Source: Enterobacter sp. Bisph1 (GTDB taxonomy: Bacteria; Pseudomonadota; Gammaproteobacteria; Enterobacterales; Enterobacteriaceae). Taken from it: a stretch of 64,000 nucleotides of DNA. The stretch covers positions 1-64,000 of the forward strand of contig NZ_JXAG01000034.1 in assembly GCF_000814905.1 (NCBI RefSeq). The letters run 5' to 3'. The position numbers and the translations under genes were made by a program. The notes under the pieces were generated by a model, which had not been told where the DNA came from, made no database searches, and was given only the letters and a program-made list of their open reading frames with translations. Shown here piece after piece: positions 8,178-18,517 of the stretch; the stretch's first letter is position 1; every line of letters starts with the position of its first letter.

Positions 8178-11100
8178 ATGGGCACCACTACCATGGGGGT
8201 CAAGCTTGATGACGCAACGCGCGAAAGGATCAAAGCCGCTGCAGCCACCATCGACCGCACGCCGCACTGGCTGATTAAGCAGGCCATATTTAACTTCCTC
8301 GAAAAACTGGAAAACAGCGAAGGTTTACCGGAGCTGGCTGGCGCACAGCCGTCCGCTGCGGAAGACGAGCCGCTGGTAACCGTTGAGGAGAACCATCAGC
8401 CATTTTTGGATTTCGCCGAACAGATCCTGCCGCAGTCCGTTTCCCGCGCGGCGATTACCGGCGCATGGCGTTGGGCGGAAACCGATGCGGTCCCCATGCT
8501 GCTTGAACAAGCCCGACTGCCGCAGCCGGTGGCGCAAAATGCGCATAAACTGGCTTATCAGTTAGCGGAAAAGCTGCGCAATCAAAAAACCGCGTCCGGT
8601 CGCGCCGGTATGGTGCAAAGTCTGCTGCAAGAGTTTTCCCTCTCCTCGCAAGAAGGGGTGGCGCTGATGTGTCTGGCGGAAGCGCTGCTGCGCATTCCCG
8701 ACAAGGCGACCCGCGATGCGCTGATCCGCGACAAAATCAGCAACGGTAACTGGCATTCACATATTGGCCGTAGCCCGTCGCTGTTCGTCAATGCCGCGAC
8801 CTGGGGACTGTTGTTTACCGGCCGTCTGGTTTCCACCCATAACGAAGCCAATCTCTCGCGCTCCCTGAACCGTATTATTGGTAAAAGCGGCGAGCCGCTG
8901 ATCCGTAAAGGCGTGGATATGGCAATGCGCTTGATGGGGGAGCAGTTTGTCACCGGCGAAACCATCGCCGAAGCGCTGGCGAATGCACGCAAACTGGAAG
9001 ATAAAGGCTTTCGTTACTCCTACGATATGCTGGGCGAAGCGGCGCTGACCGCCGCCGACGCGCAAGCCTATATGGTCTCCTATCAGCAGGCGATCCACGC
9101 CATTGGTAAAGCCTCGAACGGGCGCGGTATTTATGAAGGGCCGGGTATCTCCATTAAGCTTTCCGCCCTGCACCCGCGCTACAGCCGTGCGCAATACGAT
9201 CGCGTGATGGATGAGCTCTATCCGCGTCTGAAGTCCCTCACCTTGCTGGCACGCCAGTATGATATCGGCATTAATATTGATGCCGAAGAGGCCGATCGGC
9301 TGGAAATCTCTCTCGACCTGCTGGAAAAACTCTGTTTTGAACCGGAACTGGCGGGCTGGAACGGCATCGGCTTCGTGATTCAGGCTTATCAAAAGCGCTG
9401 CCCGTTTGTGATTGATTATCTTATCGATCTGGCGACCCGCAGTCGCCGTCGCCTGATGATCCGCCTGGTAAAAGGCGCGTACTGGGACAGCGAAATCAAG
9501 CGGGCGCAGATGGAAGGGCTGGAGGGCTATCCAGTCTATACCCGCAAGGTCTATACCGACGTCTCTTACCTCGCCTGTGCGAAAAAATTACTCGCGGTGC
9601 CGAACCTGATCTACCCGCAGTTCGCCACCCACAACGCCCACACGCTGGCGGCAATCTATCAACTCGCCGGACAGAACTACTATCCAGGTCAGTATGAATT
9701 CCAGTGCCTGCACGGGATGGGCGAGCCGCTGTATGAGCAAGTGGTCGGCAAAGTCGCCGACGGCAAGCTGAACCGCCCATGTCGTATTTATGCGCCGGTC
9801 GGCACGCATGAAACCTTACTGGCTTACCTGGTGCGTCGTCTGCTGGAAAACGGTGCCAATACCTCGTTCGTTAACCGCATCGCCGATAACACCTTACCGC
9901 TGGATGCGCTGGTGGCGGATCCGGTGAGCGAAGTGGAAAAAATGGCCGCCCAGGAAGGTCAGGTGGGTCTGCCGCATCCGAAAATCGCCCTGCCCCGCGC
10001 GCTGTATGGCGAAGGCCGTATTAATGCGGCAGGTTTAGATCTGGCGAACGAACATCGACTGGCCTCGCTCTCTTCGTCACTATTAGCCAGCGCCGCACAC
10101 AAATGGTACGCACGCCCAATCCTGGAACAAACGGTGATGGAAGGCGAACCGCTGGCGGTTATCAACCCTGCCGAGCCGAAAGACACCGTCGGTTACGTGG
10201 TTGAAGCCAGCGAAGCGCAGGTGAATCAGGCGCTGGAAAACGCCGTTAACCATGCGCCCATCTGGTTTGCTACGCCGCCGCAGGAGCGCGCCGCCATTCT
10301 TCAGCGCGCCGCGGTGCTGATGGAAGATCAGATGCAGTCGTTGATTGGCATTCTGGTGCGTGAAGCTGGGAAAACCTTTAGCAATGCCATTGCCGAAGTG
10401 CGTGAAGCGGTGGATTTTCTGCGCTACTACGCCGGCCAGGTCAGTGCGGATTTCGATAACGAAACGCACCGTCCGCTGGGGCCGGTGGTCTGTATCAGCC
10501 CGTGGAACTTCCCGCTGGCGATTTTTACCGGGCAGATTGCCGCCGCTTTAGCCGCCGGCAATAGCGTACTGGCGAAACCGGCTGAACAAACACCGCTGAT
10601 CGCCGCTCAGGGCGTGGCGATTCTGCTGGAAGCCGGTGTGCCGGCAGGCGTTGTGCAGTTACTGCCGGGCCGCGGCGAAACCGTGGGCGCACAGTTGACC
10701 GGGGATGCGCGCGTGCGCGGCGTAATGTTTACCGGCTCGACCGATGTCGCGACGCTGCTGCAACGCAATCTTGCGACCCGTCTCGATGCCCAGGGTCATC
10801 CGACGCCGCTTATCGCCGAAACCGGCGGTATGAATGCGATGATTGTCGACTCCTCTGCGCTGACGGAACAGGTGGTGATCGATGTGCTGGCTTCTGCCTT
10901 TGATAGCGCAGGCCAACGCTGTTCTGCGCTGCGCGTGCTCTGCTTACAGGATGATATTGCCGACCATACGCTGACCATGCTGCGCGGTGCGATGGCCGAG
11001 TGCCGGATGGGCAATCCGGGCCGTCTCTCCACCGATATCGGCCCGGTAATCGATGTCGAAGCGAAAACCAATATCGAAAAACATATCCAGTCGATGCAGG

Positions 11101-12134
11101 CCAAAGGCCGTAAGGTCTATCAGGCGGTACGCGAGAACAGTGAAGATGCGCGTGAATGGCGCACCGGTACGTTTATCCCACCGACGCTGATTGAGCTTGA
11201 AAGCTTCGATGAGCTGAAAAAAGAGATCTTCGGCCCGGTTCTGCACGTGGTGCGCTACCAGCGTAACCATCTGGATCAACTGATTGAGCAAATCAATGCA
11301 TCCGGGTACGGTCTGACCCTCGGCGTCCATACCCGTATTGATGAAACCATTGCTCAGGTCACCGGCAATGCGCGTGTCGGTAATCTATACGTCAACCGCA
11401 ATATGGTTGGCGCGGTGGTGGGCGTACAGCCGTTTGGTGGTGAAGGTTTGTCAGGTACCGGACCGAAAGCGGGCGGACCGCTCTATCTTTACCGCCTGTT
11501 GGGCAGCCGGCCGGAAAACGCCGTGCTGAAAACCCTTTCCCGCCATGACGCCAGCTTCCCGCTGGATGCTCAGTTAAAAACGTCGTTGGCGCAACCGCTG
11601 GAAGCGTTACGCGCCTGGGCAAAAGATAACCCGGCGTTGCAGCAACTGTGCGAGCAGTTCGGCGAGCTGGCGCAAACCGGTACGCAGCGTGTATTGATTG
11701 GCCCGACCGGGGAGCGCAACAGCTGGACGTTGATGCCGCGCGAGCGCGTGCTGTGCGTGGCGGATAACAAGCAAGACACACTGGTTCAACTGGCGGCAGC
11801 TCTCGCCTGCGGCAACCAGGTGCTGTGGCCGGACGATACACTGCATCGCGATCTGGCAAAACAGTTGCCGGAAAGCGTCAGCAAACGTATCCAGTTCGCC
11901 AAAACCGATGCGTTGATGGCGCAGAAGTTTGACGCGGTTATTTTCCACGGTGATTCCGACCAATTGGTGGCGCTGTGTGAAAACGTTGCTGCACGCAACG
12001 GTGCAATTGTGTCGGTGCAGGGCTTTGCACGGGGTGAGAGCAATATTCATCTCGAACGCTTGTGGCTTGAGCGCTCCCTGAGCGTGAATACCGCAGCCGC
12101 AGGCGGCAATGCCAGCCTGATGACAATCGGCTAA
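8178..12134 (+). CDS. putA: PutA, trifunctional proline dehydrogenase/P5C dehydrogenase/repressor
   Basis: PutA oxidises proline to glutamate at the membrane and, when reduced flavin is absent, represses putA and putP. Three parts are visible. A ribbon-helix-helix DNA-binding domain occupies residues 1-47 (MGTTTMGVKLDD). The FAD proline dehydrogenase barrel spans about residues 260-560. The aldehyde dehydrogenase half begins near residue 650 and has the catalytic Cys in SAGQRCSALR and Glu in AETGGMN. A C-terminal domain follows. The start at 8178 has AGGAG before it and gives 1318 residues, near the E. coli 1320; the frame extends 20 codons upstream without support. Confidence 0.98.
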   Translation: MGTTTMGVKLDDATRERIKAAAATIDRTPHWLIKQAIFNFLEKLENSEGLPELAGAQPSAAEDEPLVTVEENHQPFLDFAEQILPQSVSRAAITGAWRWAETDAVPMLLEQARLPQPVAQNAHKLAYQLAEKLRNQKTASGRAGMVQSLLQEFSLSSQEGVALMCLAEALLRIPDKATRDALIRDKISNGNWHSHIGRSPSLFVNAATWGLLFTGRLVSTHNEANLSRSLNRIIGKSGEPLIRKGVDMAMRLMGEQFVTGETIAEALANARKLEDKGFRYSYDMLGEAALTAADAQAYMVSYQQAIHAIGKASNGRGIYEGPGISIKLSALHPRYSRAQYDRVMDELYPRLKSLTLLARQYDIGINIDAEEADRLEISLDLLEKLCFEPELAGWNGIGFVIQAYQKRCPFVIDYLIDLATRSRRRLMIRLVKGAYWDSEIKRAQMEGLEGYPVYTRKVYTDVSYLACAKKLLAVPNLIYPQFATHNAHTLAAIYQLAGQNYYPGQYEFQCLHGMGEPLYEQVVGKVADGKLNRPCRIYAPVGTHETLLAYLVRRLLENGANTSFVNRIADNTLPLDALVADPVSEVEKMAAQEGQVGLPHPKIALPRALYGEGRINAAGLDLANEHRLASLSSSLLASAAHKWYARPILEQTVMEGEPLAVINPAEPKDTVGYVVEASEAQVNQALENAVNHAPIWFATPPQERAAILQRAAVLMEDQMQSLIGILVREAGKTFSNAIAEVREAVDFLRYYAGQVSADFDNETHRPLGPVVCISPWNFPLAIFTGQIAAALAAGNSVLAKPAEQTPLIAAQGVAILLEAGVPAGVVQLLPGRGETVGAQLTGDARVRGVMFTGSTDVATLLQRNLATRLDAQGHPTPLIAETGGMNAMIVDSSALTEQVVIDVLASAFDSAGQRCSALRVLCLQDDIADHTLTMLRGAMAECRMGNPGRLSTDIGPVIDVEAKTNIEKHIQSMQAKGRKVYQAVRENSEDAREWRTGTFIPPTLIELESFDELKKEIFGPVLHVVRYQRNHLDQLIEQINASGYGLTLGVHTRIDETIAQVTGNARVGNLYVNRNMVGAVVGVQPFGGEGLSGTGPKAGGPLYLYRLLGSRPENAVLKTLSRHDASFPLDAQLKTSLAQPLEALRAWAKDNPALQQLCEQFGELAQTGTQRVLIGPTGERNSWTLMPRERVLCVADNKQDTLVQLAAALACGNQVLWPDDTLHRDLAKQLPESVSKRIQFAKTDALMAQKFDAVIFHGDSDQLVALCENVAARNGAIVSVQGFARGESNIHLERLWLERSLSVNTAAAGGNASLMTIG

Positions 12135-12154
12135 ACGCTGCACCAAGCCGTTCT

Positions 12155-12207
12155 TTTCCCCCCTTTCACCAGGGGGAAACGTTAAGCGCCTGCGGGCGCT
12201 TTTTTAT
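12155..12207 (+). terminator. Terminator of putA, double hairpin
   Basis: A first hairpin of C-run and G-run (about 12155-12179) is followed by a strong one: AGCGCC-TGCG-GGCGCT (12185-12200) with seven T residues. Confidence 0.8.
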
Positions 12208-12412
12208 TGGCAAACGTGGAGACCCGGCAAAGCGTCGTCTTCCTGGCTTTAAGCCGTTATGTTGGCTGCCTGGCATACCGCCCGCTATTCCATGCTGCGA
12301 AGCACGGTACAAGCAGGCTCGTTTGTTAAAATCTGCGGCGGGCGGGTGACATTCCCTGTGGGCTATGTTAAGAAAAGCGCTGTTTCAACGCCTTGCGAAT
12401 TAAGGGGAATGA

Positions 12413-12814
12413 ATGAAAATACGTACGCTGGCGTTAGCGGCGCTGTTACTGAGCAGCCCGCTGTTGGCCATAGCCGATGAGTGCGATAACGCCTCGACCC
12501 AATCGCAGCTTAATAGCTGCACCGCAGAGCAGTACCAGACTGCCGATAAGAAACTCAATCAAACCTACCAGGCTGCGTTGAAACGCTCAACGCCGCAGCA
12601 GGCGGTAATGCTGAAAAAAGCGCAGCAGACCTGGGTTGCCTTACGCGACAGCGATTGTGCTTTTATGAGTTCTGGGGTCGAAGGCGGTAGCGCGCAGCCG
12701 ATGGTACAAAACCAGTGCCTGGCGGATAAAACCAACGAGCGAGAAGCCTGGCTGGCGTCGCTGTTGCAATGTGGCGAAGGCGATCTCAGTTGCCCGCTGC
12801 AGCCTGGTCATTAA
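12413..12814 (+). CDS. LprI-family (DUF1311) secreted protein
   Basis: The 133-residue product has a clear Sec signal peptide (cut near LLAIA-DECD). The rest fits the lysozyme-inhibitor LprI/DUF1311 domain: Cys in LNSCTAEQYQTADKKLNQ, the ALRDSDCAF motif, and NQCLADKTNERE. Six Cys in the mature part suggest disulfides in the periplasm. Family members resemble LprI of mycobacteria, which is reported to inhibit lysozyme, but most enteric copies have no tested function. A good ribosome site (AAGGGG) precedes the start. The gene is convergent with rutR and their stop codons overlap. I do not recall a copy at this position in E. coli K-12. Confidence 0.8.
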   Translation: MKIRTLALAALLLSSPLLAIADECDNASTQSQLNSCTAEQYQTADKKLNQTYQAALKRSTPQQAVMLKKAQQTWVALRDSDCAFMSSGVEGGSAQPMVQNQCLADKTNEREAWLASLLQCGEGDLSCPLQPGH

Positions 12815-13449
12815 CGTACGCGCACACCTTCAATAATCATGCGCTGTACATTCGCTACCGCGCGCTGAAAAAAGGCCTCATCCTGCAGGGTCGCGCCGGT
12901 CACGGCTTCCACTTGAGTGGCGAAATCGGCGTAGTGCTGGGTTGAGGCCCAAATCATAAAGATCAGATGGTGCGGATCGATGGCGGCAAGTTTGCCGCTG
13001 GCGACCCAGCCAGCAATAATCGCCGACTTCTCATCTATCAGGGTTTTTAAACTGCCGGTCAGTTCCGCTTTCAGCAGCGGCGCGCCCTGCAGCATCTCCT
13101 GACAAAAGAGTTTGGACGCCTGAGGATGATCGCGGGACACTTCCATTTTCAAACGGATATACTCGCCAATAGCTTCCAGCGGCGCGAAATCTGTCCGAAA
13201 CGCTTTAAGGGGCGCCAGCCAGATATCGAGGATCTGGCGCAGCACGGCGATATAGAGCGCCTCTTTCGACGGATAGTAATAGAGCAAGTTGGTCTTCGAA
13301 ACCCCCGCCAGTTCGGCCACCTGTTCAAGACGTGCACCGTGAAAACCAAGGCGCGAGAAGAGATCCAGCGCCGCGGCCAGGATTGCCTGGCGCTTTTCAC
13401 TCACTGCTTGCTTACGTTTGCCCATACTTTTTACCGCGCCCTGCTGCAT
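12811..13449 (-). CDS. rutR: RutR, TetR-family pyrimidine/purine regulator
   Basis: RutR is a TetR-type repressor whose DNA binding is released by uracil or thymine; in E. coli it controls the rut pyrimidine-degradation operon, carAB and other genes. The helix-turn-helix is at about residues 20-65 (LEQVAELAGVSKTNLLYYYPSKEALY), and the ligand domain follows the E. coli protein closely. I chose the start MQQGAVKS (212 residues, the E. coli length) with CAGGAG before it; the frame opens six codons earlier. The divergent rutABCDEFG operon expected upstream is missing; about 400 bases of gene-free DNA lead instead to ymdF. Confidence 0.93.
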   Translation of the reverse strand: MQQGAVKSMGKRKQAVSEKRQAILAAALDLFSRLGFHGARLEQVAELAGVSKTNLLYYYPSKEALYIAVLRQILDIWLAPLKAFRTDFAPLEAIGEYIRLKMEVSRDHPQASKLFCQEMLQGAPLLKAELTGSLKTLIDEKSAIIAGWVASGKLAAIDPHHLIFMIWASTQHYADFATQVEAVTGATLQDEAFFQRAVANVQRMIIEGVRVR

Positions 13450-13786
13450 ACCAAAAACTCCTGACAATCACTTATAACAATGGCTGCACTGCCCGGAACC
13501 GGGTTTGTCGCGATTTATCGCTACAAGCCGAGGCTTTGTTTCGAGACGGTGGCTTTAAGGGTTTTTATTTTACACAGGAACACGTCATTCCCTGCGGCGA
13601 GCTTACCCTGTTTTTGACAAGAGCGTTTGGCGGCAACTGTGCAGTTCGGCTTGAGCGAAAAGTACCCATCGCGTGTGAAATTACGGCACAAATAAGGAAG
13701 GCTGAGATTGCCTCTGAGGGAAAGCTATGACGAGTAGCGGGAATGACATCATCCTGCGAAGGACTGGGTGAGGAGGTCATTAACAA
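13450..13786. other. Gene-free DNA where rutABCDEFG lies in E. coli
   Basis: I see no rut gene remnant, no RutR palindrome (TTGACCA-type) and no supported open frame. The plus-strand frame over 13332-13730 overlaps the rutR 5' end and has no ribosome site. Confidence 0.6.
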
Positions 13787-13806
13787 CCGCCGGGTTTCCC
13801 CGGCGG
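13787..13806 (-). terminator. Probable terminator of ymdF
   Basis: CCGCCGGG (13787-13794) pairs with CCCGGCGG (13799-13806) around a TTTC loop, 40 bases past the ymdF stop. The minus-strand continuation (TTGTTAAT) is only partly T-rich. Confidence 0.5.
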
Positions 13807-13846
13807 CGGGCCTGGCTGGCACCTGTTAGGTTACCAGCCTGCAGGA

Positions 13847-14026
13847 CTAGCTGCTGCTATTGCGGCTGCCGTGGCTATTTTTGCCCCCTTTTTTCCCCGC
13901 TTCAGAAGCGCGTTGAGGATCGTTTTTAAAATTCCCCCCGCTCTGTTGGCCACCTTTGCGACCTGCTGCGGATGCTCTTTCACGGTCTTCAGCAAAGTTA
14001 CCTGATCCACCACGATGGTTTGCCAT
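13847..14026 (-). CDS. ymdF: YmdF, KGG-motif small stress protein
   Basis: A 59-residue frame starts MANHRGGSGNFAED and contains two KGG repeats (AAGRKGGQQSGGNF and EAGKKGGKNSHG). Each follows an E/DRERAS- or DPQRAS-type segment. This is the stress-induced KGG family (YmdF/YciG/YmgG-like, GsiB-related). The proteins are very hydrophilic, lack hydrophobic cores and are linked to general stress through RpoS in E. coli; how they act is unclear. The start is fixed by a strong ribosome site, GGAGG, five bases before ATG. In E. coli ymdF lies between the rut operon and wrbA, and it keeps its place here although rut is gone. Confidence 0.93.
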   Translation of the reverse strand: MANHRGGSGNFAEDRERASAAGRKGGQQSGGNFKNDPQRASEAGKKGGKNSHGSRNSSS

Positions 14027-15013
<987 letters not shown>

Positions 15014-15032
15014 ACTTCTACAGGAGGACTGC

Positions 15033-15260
15033 ATGCCATCTCAAGAAGCAAAAGCTCATCGCGTGGGTGAATGGGCCAGTTTACGCAATACCTCACCGGA
15101 AATCGCCGAAGCGATCTTCGAACTCGCTAACTACGATGAAACCCTGGCGGAGAAAATCTGGGAAGAAGGCAGCGATGAAGTGTTGCTGCGCGCCTTTGAA
15201 AAAACCGATAAAGACGCACTATTCTGGGGTGAACAGACCATCGAACGGCAAAACGTGTAA
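15033..15260 (+). CDS. yccJ: YccJ, small protein partner of WrbA locus
   Basis: The 75-residue product matches E. coli YccJ over its full length ([32 protein letters not shown]). It is acidic, soluble, lacks a signal peptide, and its function is unknown. AGGAGG precedes the start. It is transcribed with wrbA, so a role in the same stationary-phase or oxidative-stress response is likely. Confidence 0.93.
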   Translation: MPSQEAKAHRVGEWASLRNTSPEIAEAIFELANYDETLAEKIWEEGSDEVLLRAFEKTDKDALFWGEQTIERQNV

Positions 15261-15267
15261 TCCGCAC

Positions 15268-15290
15268 TCCCCCGCTATCGCGGGGGAACT
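15268..15290. terminator. Hairpin between yccJ and agp
   Basis: TCCCCCGC (15268-15275) pairs with GCGGGGGA (15280-15287) around TATC. No long T-run follows on either strand, but the position between convergent genes suggests a terminator. Confidence 0.55.
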
Positions 15291-15298
15291 TCATCGCT

Positions 15299-16537
15299 CT
15301 ATTTCGCCGCGTCCCGCATTACCGCATTAAATTTATCGATTGGACAGAATCCCTGCCCATCCACCGGGCATCCTTTTAGCGCCAGCGTAACGCGCTGGGC
15401 CGGTGATTTCAGGGTTAACGCTTCCGTTCTGCGCAGTTGCTCGCTGCTCTGATAGACATACTCAATCTTCATCAAATCGCGATTACCCGCCGTATCGTGC
15501 CAGCGCTGGAAAACAATTTTTCCGCCAATCGGCGTGCGTTCGTACTGGTCATGGAGCTTATAAGGCTCAAAGTCCAGCGCCGTCAGCAGCGAGGCAATAT
15601 TAGAGTCGTGGCCCACCAGCAGCGTGATCTTCGGTGCCTGGCCGACTTCTTCCACAAGGGTTTTGTCGATGTATTTCACCAGCGGTTTTGCCACATTTCG
15701 TGCCACGTCGGCTGAGGTAAATAACGAATCCTGGTAGCTATTTTTCAGCTTCGATAAGAGACGCCACTGCTGATCGGTTTTGATCTCTCCCCAGGCGACC
15801 TGATCCATCGGAAAACCTTCGTAATATTGCAAAGTGAAAGCATCAACCAGTGAATTGCCCACTTTCAACGGCCCGGAAACACCCGGCTCCTGCTGATATT
15901 TCGCGCTGAATGTATCGCTCCCTTGTGCCAGTGAACACGGCTGTTTCTCTTTGCAGGCCGGTGATTGCTGATAGCGGGTAATTTTTTCCAGCAGCTTGTA
16001 GCTTTCGTCGAGGGAATAATGTTGACGCTGCGTCTCCATCGCCTTCACTGCCTGCTGGCTAAACGCGGCAGATTCGTCGGTGATGACCGGATTAAACAGC
16101 GGATCCATGGTGCCCATTTTTTCCTGATGATGCACCGGCACATCGCAGCCTGGAAACGCGCCATTGATAAAGAACTGCGCCGTGGCGACAGTACGCTGCA
16201 AACTGTTTGCCCATGCGTAAACGCTTTCCGGGGTTGGGCACTCTCCGGCGGTGAGCAGATTCTGCGCCACCAGCCACTCGCGCATATAGTGCCCCATATA
16301 GACTTCCAGTACGCCGCCTTTGGTGGTGAGTTCGCCTCCCGGCACATCCCACTCAGGCCATTTATTGGGCGTAGACTGTTCCAGCACGCTGCCGTTGTTC
16401 GCCAGCGGCGCGCGCAGGTTATGTCGACTCATGATTAATACTTGTTGTAATTGATAACCCTGCGGCACGGTTTGCGCCATCGCGGCGGGTAAAGCTGTTG
16501 CAATGGCAAGCGCTCTAAGCCAAAAAAGCTTTTTCAT
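15299..16537 (-). CDS. agp: Agp, periplasmic glucose-1-phosphatase
   Basis: Agp is a histidine acid phosphatase that releases glucose from glucose-1-phosphate in the periplasm and can also act on phytate. The signal peptide ends at AAMA-QTVP. The catalytic RHNLRAP lies just after it (family motif RHGxRxP), and the proton-donor region [12 protein letters not shown] is near residue 315. The 412-residue length is normal. The plus-strand DNA upstream leads to dosC instead of the yccE/cbpAM genes found beside agp in E. coli K-12. Confidence 0.96.
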   Translation of the reverse strand: MKKLFWLRALAIATALPAAMAQTVPQGYQLQQVLIMSRHNLRAPLANNGSVLEQSTPNKWPEWDVPGGELTTKGGVLEVYMGHYMREWLVAQNLLTAGECPTPESVYAWANSLQRTVATAQFFINGAFPGCDVPVHHQEKMGTMDPLFNPVITDESAAFSQQAVKAMETQRQHYSLDESYKLLEKITRYQQSPACKEKQPCSLAQGSDTFSAKYQQEPGVSGPLKVGNSLVDAFTLQYYEGFPMDQVAWGEIKTDQQWRLLSKLKNSYQDSLFTSADVARNVAKPLVKYIDKTLVEEVGQAPKITLLVGHDSNIASLLTALDFEPYKLHDQYERTPIGGKIVFQRWHDTAGNRDLMKIEYVYQSSEQLRRTEALTLKSPAQRVTLALKGCPVDGQGFCPIDKFNAVMRDAAK

Positions 16538-16685
16538 TTGTTGTCCTTATTTTGTGTCCCAAAATTAGAAGTGTGACATAAATATGGCATCGCGCCGCAA
16601 CAAGATATACGGAGTGTGCACTGGCGCAAAAAGCGGTGTGGCCAGGATAAACGCCTGTTCTACAAGCTGCGAGAAATATACGTTT

Positions 16686-16718
16686 AACGGCAAGGGCTCA
16701 CAAAATGAGCCTGCCGTT
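16686..16718. terminator. Hairpin between dosC and agp, possible terminator
   Basis: AACGGCA/TGCCGTT (16686-16692 with 16712-16718) and GGCTCA/TGAGCC form a stem with a two-base bulge and a CAAAA loop. No T-run follows on the minus strand, so termination of dosC here is uncertain. Confidence 0.4.
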
Positions 16719-16741
16719 TCTTATCCTGTATGCGTAAGCCG

Positions 16742-18124
16742 TCAGGCCGCGGGCTTTGAGAGTTCGACGCGATTGCGGCCCTTCTTTTTAGCGATATAGA
16801 GCGCCTCATCGGCAACCTGAATTAACCGTTCGTAATCAGGATGTCCACTGAACATTGCCGCGCCGATAGAGAGCGACAAGGCAATTTTTTCGCCCGACGG
16901 CGACATAACCGCCGTTCTTTCGACCCCGCTACGGATGCGTTCAGCAATGCGCAACGTATCAAACTCAGAGGCTTCCGTCAGGATAATGACAAATTCGTCA
17001 CCGCCGTAGCGGAAAACATAATCGCTGCTGCGCACATTATCGTAAAAAGCAGCGGAGACTTTGCGCAGAATATCATCCCCCGTGAGATGTCCCCAGGTAT
17101 CATTGATTTGTTTAAATTTATCGACATCAATCAGCAAGACGGAAAGTGATGTTTTCATGCGATTAGCATGGGCGATTTCACGTTTAAAAATCGTTGGTAA
17201 GAAGCGGCGATTAAGGAGTTTGGTTAATACATCCATGCCTACTTCATGGCGGGAAACTTCCTCAAATAATTCACGCTGCATGGTGAGAATTTGTGAAACC
17301 GTATTTCTGACCTGGATCAGAAACTGGGTGCGCTGCGTGCGATTATTTAATGGTCGTGTGCTGGTGCGGGTTTGACGAAATAGTTCATCGAGATCCTGGA
17401 TCAGGCGAGAAATATGTCCGACTTCAGCAATACCGCTAAAGTAATGCCGACCTTTATGGTTAAACCACAGGCCAAAGTCGGACTGGCTAAGGCTCAGACT
17501 ATTGCCTAAATCAGCATCCATAAGGATTTTATAGACCAGATCAATTTCCCAACTTAACAGTGCGGCGCTCTGGCGCTCTTTTTCCTCTTCTGCGTTTTCC
17601 ATCAGCGCGAATATACGGTAGTTTTCGTCCTCTTTGGCAGAGTTATGCTCGGTGAACGTAAACGCCCGCGACATCACTTCCATCGCCAAATCAATACTGT
17701 TAATGGCAAAATGATATACCTCAAGCTTCTCGGCAGCCTCATATGGAGCAGCATTGATCACCGGGAAGAGGATTTTTTTCAAAACCCGAAAGCCCATTTC
17801 CACGATTTCGACAGCGATACCAATACGCGCGTGAATCGTGGCAACATGTTGTTGAATAGCGATAATGCGATCTATGTCGCTTACCTGGCAGGTTAATACA
17901 TCGACGATCCACTGCGCCAACGCGCTTTTAAGATGCCTTTCAACTTGATCATTGGAGAGGAACTCTTCAGCATGGGGATCGATAAGCACGATGCGGTAGA
18001 ATTCCTGGCTAAGGATATGCGCATGGTTTTTGCCGACTTCTGCCGTTAAAACGCGGATATGTTCATCTGTTTTATCAATATGATGAACCCACTCGCCTCT
18101 TATTAAGTTAAGATAATTTTCCAT
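16742..18124 (-). CDS. dosC: DosC/DgcO, heme-globin oxygen-sensing diguanylate cyclase
   Basis: The 460-residue protein has the full DosC layout. A globin sensor occupies residues 1-155, with proximal His98 (TIHARIGI) and Tyr43 at the distal side (QEFYRIV). A middle linker domain (about 170-290) follows, then a GGDEF cyclase with YGGDEF near residue 375. An RSSD inhibitory site sits five residues before YGGDEF. It should make cyclic di-GMP from two GTP when oxygen is bound. In E. coli dosC forms an operon with dosP, the phosphodiesterase that counteracts it; no dosP is present here. It is divergent from a LuxR-type gene. Confidence 0.93.
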   Translation of the reverse strand: MENYLNLIRGEWVHHIDKTDEHIRVLTAEVGKNHAHILSQEFYRIVLIDPHAEEFLSNDQVERHLKSALAQWIVDVLTCQVSDIDRIIAIQQHVATIHARIGIAVEIVEMGFRVLKKILFPVINAAPYEAAEKLEVYHFAINSIDLAMEVMSRAFTFTEHNSAKEDENYRIFALMENAEEEKERQSAALLSWEIDLVYKILMDADLGNSLSLSQSDFGLWFNHKGRHYFSGIAEVGHISRLIQDLDELFRQTRTSTRPLNNRTQRTQFLIQVRNTVSQILTMQRELFEEVSRHEVGMDVLTKLLNRRFLPTIFKREIAHANRMKTSLSVLLIDVDKFKQINDTWGHLTGDDILRKVSAAFYDNVRSSDYVFRYGGDEFVIILTEASEFDTLRIAERIRSGVERTAVMSPSGEKIALSLSIGAAMFSGHPDYERLIQVADEALYIAKKKGRNRVELSKPAA

Positions 18125-18517
18125 TACTTAGACCCTTACGATAGGTTATCCGCTTCTCGCCTGCGCGCATCGCTATGGGGCATATCGCAAGCTGAACAGA
18201 CCTTTAAAAAACTTTTCAGCACCGCCTCTCATTTTTATAAGATATTCTGTTCTCAAACCCTGCATTAGCAATATAAAAAACCAGTTCGGCGTAAGAAAGC
18301 AAACGGTATTTTTTGCTTGCAAAAACAGTAAGTTCCGATAAAACCTGTCACAAGTATAGACCGCATATGCATAAATACAATTGGTCTCTCTTTCTTCATA
18401 TAACTTAATAAAATATTATTTAAGATTTTTTAATTACGAGTTTATTTCAGCACCCGTTAGAGTTTGCCATTCACAATACAGATAATTCCAAATGGCTTCT
18501 GAATGTTGAGCAACTCT
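18125..18517. other. AT-rich divergent region between dosC and the LuxR-type gene
   Basis: This region is markedly richer in A and T than its surroundings, especially 18380-18440. It must hold both promoters. No operator I can name is visible, and no short gene is supported. Confidence 0.5.

Noticed and set aside
13831-14013. 60-codon minus-strand frame (MVDQVTLLKTVKEH start)
   Set aside because: It overlaps ymdF in another frame. The ymdF frame has the GGAGG site and KGG motifs.
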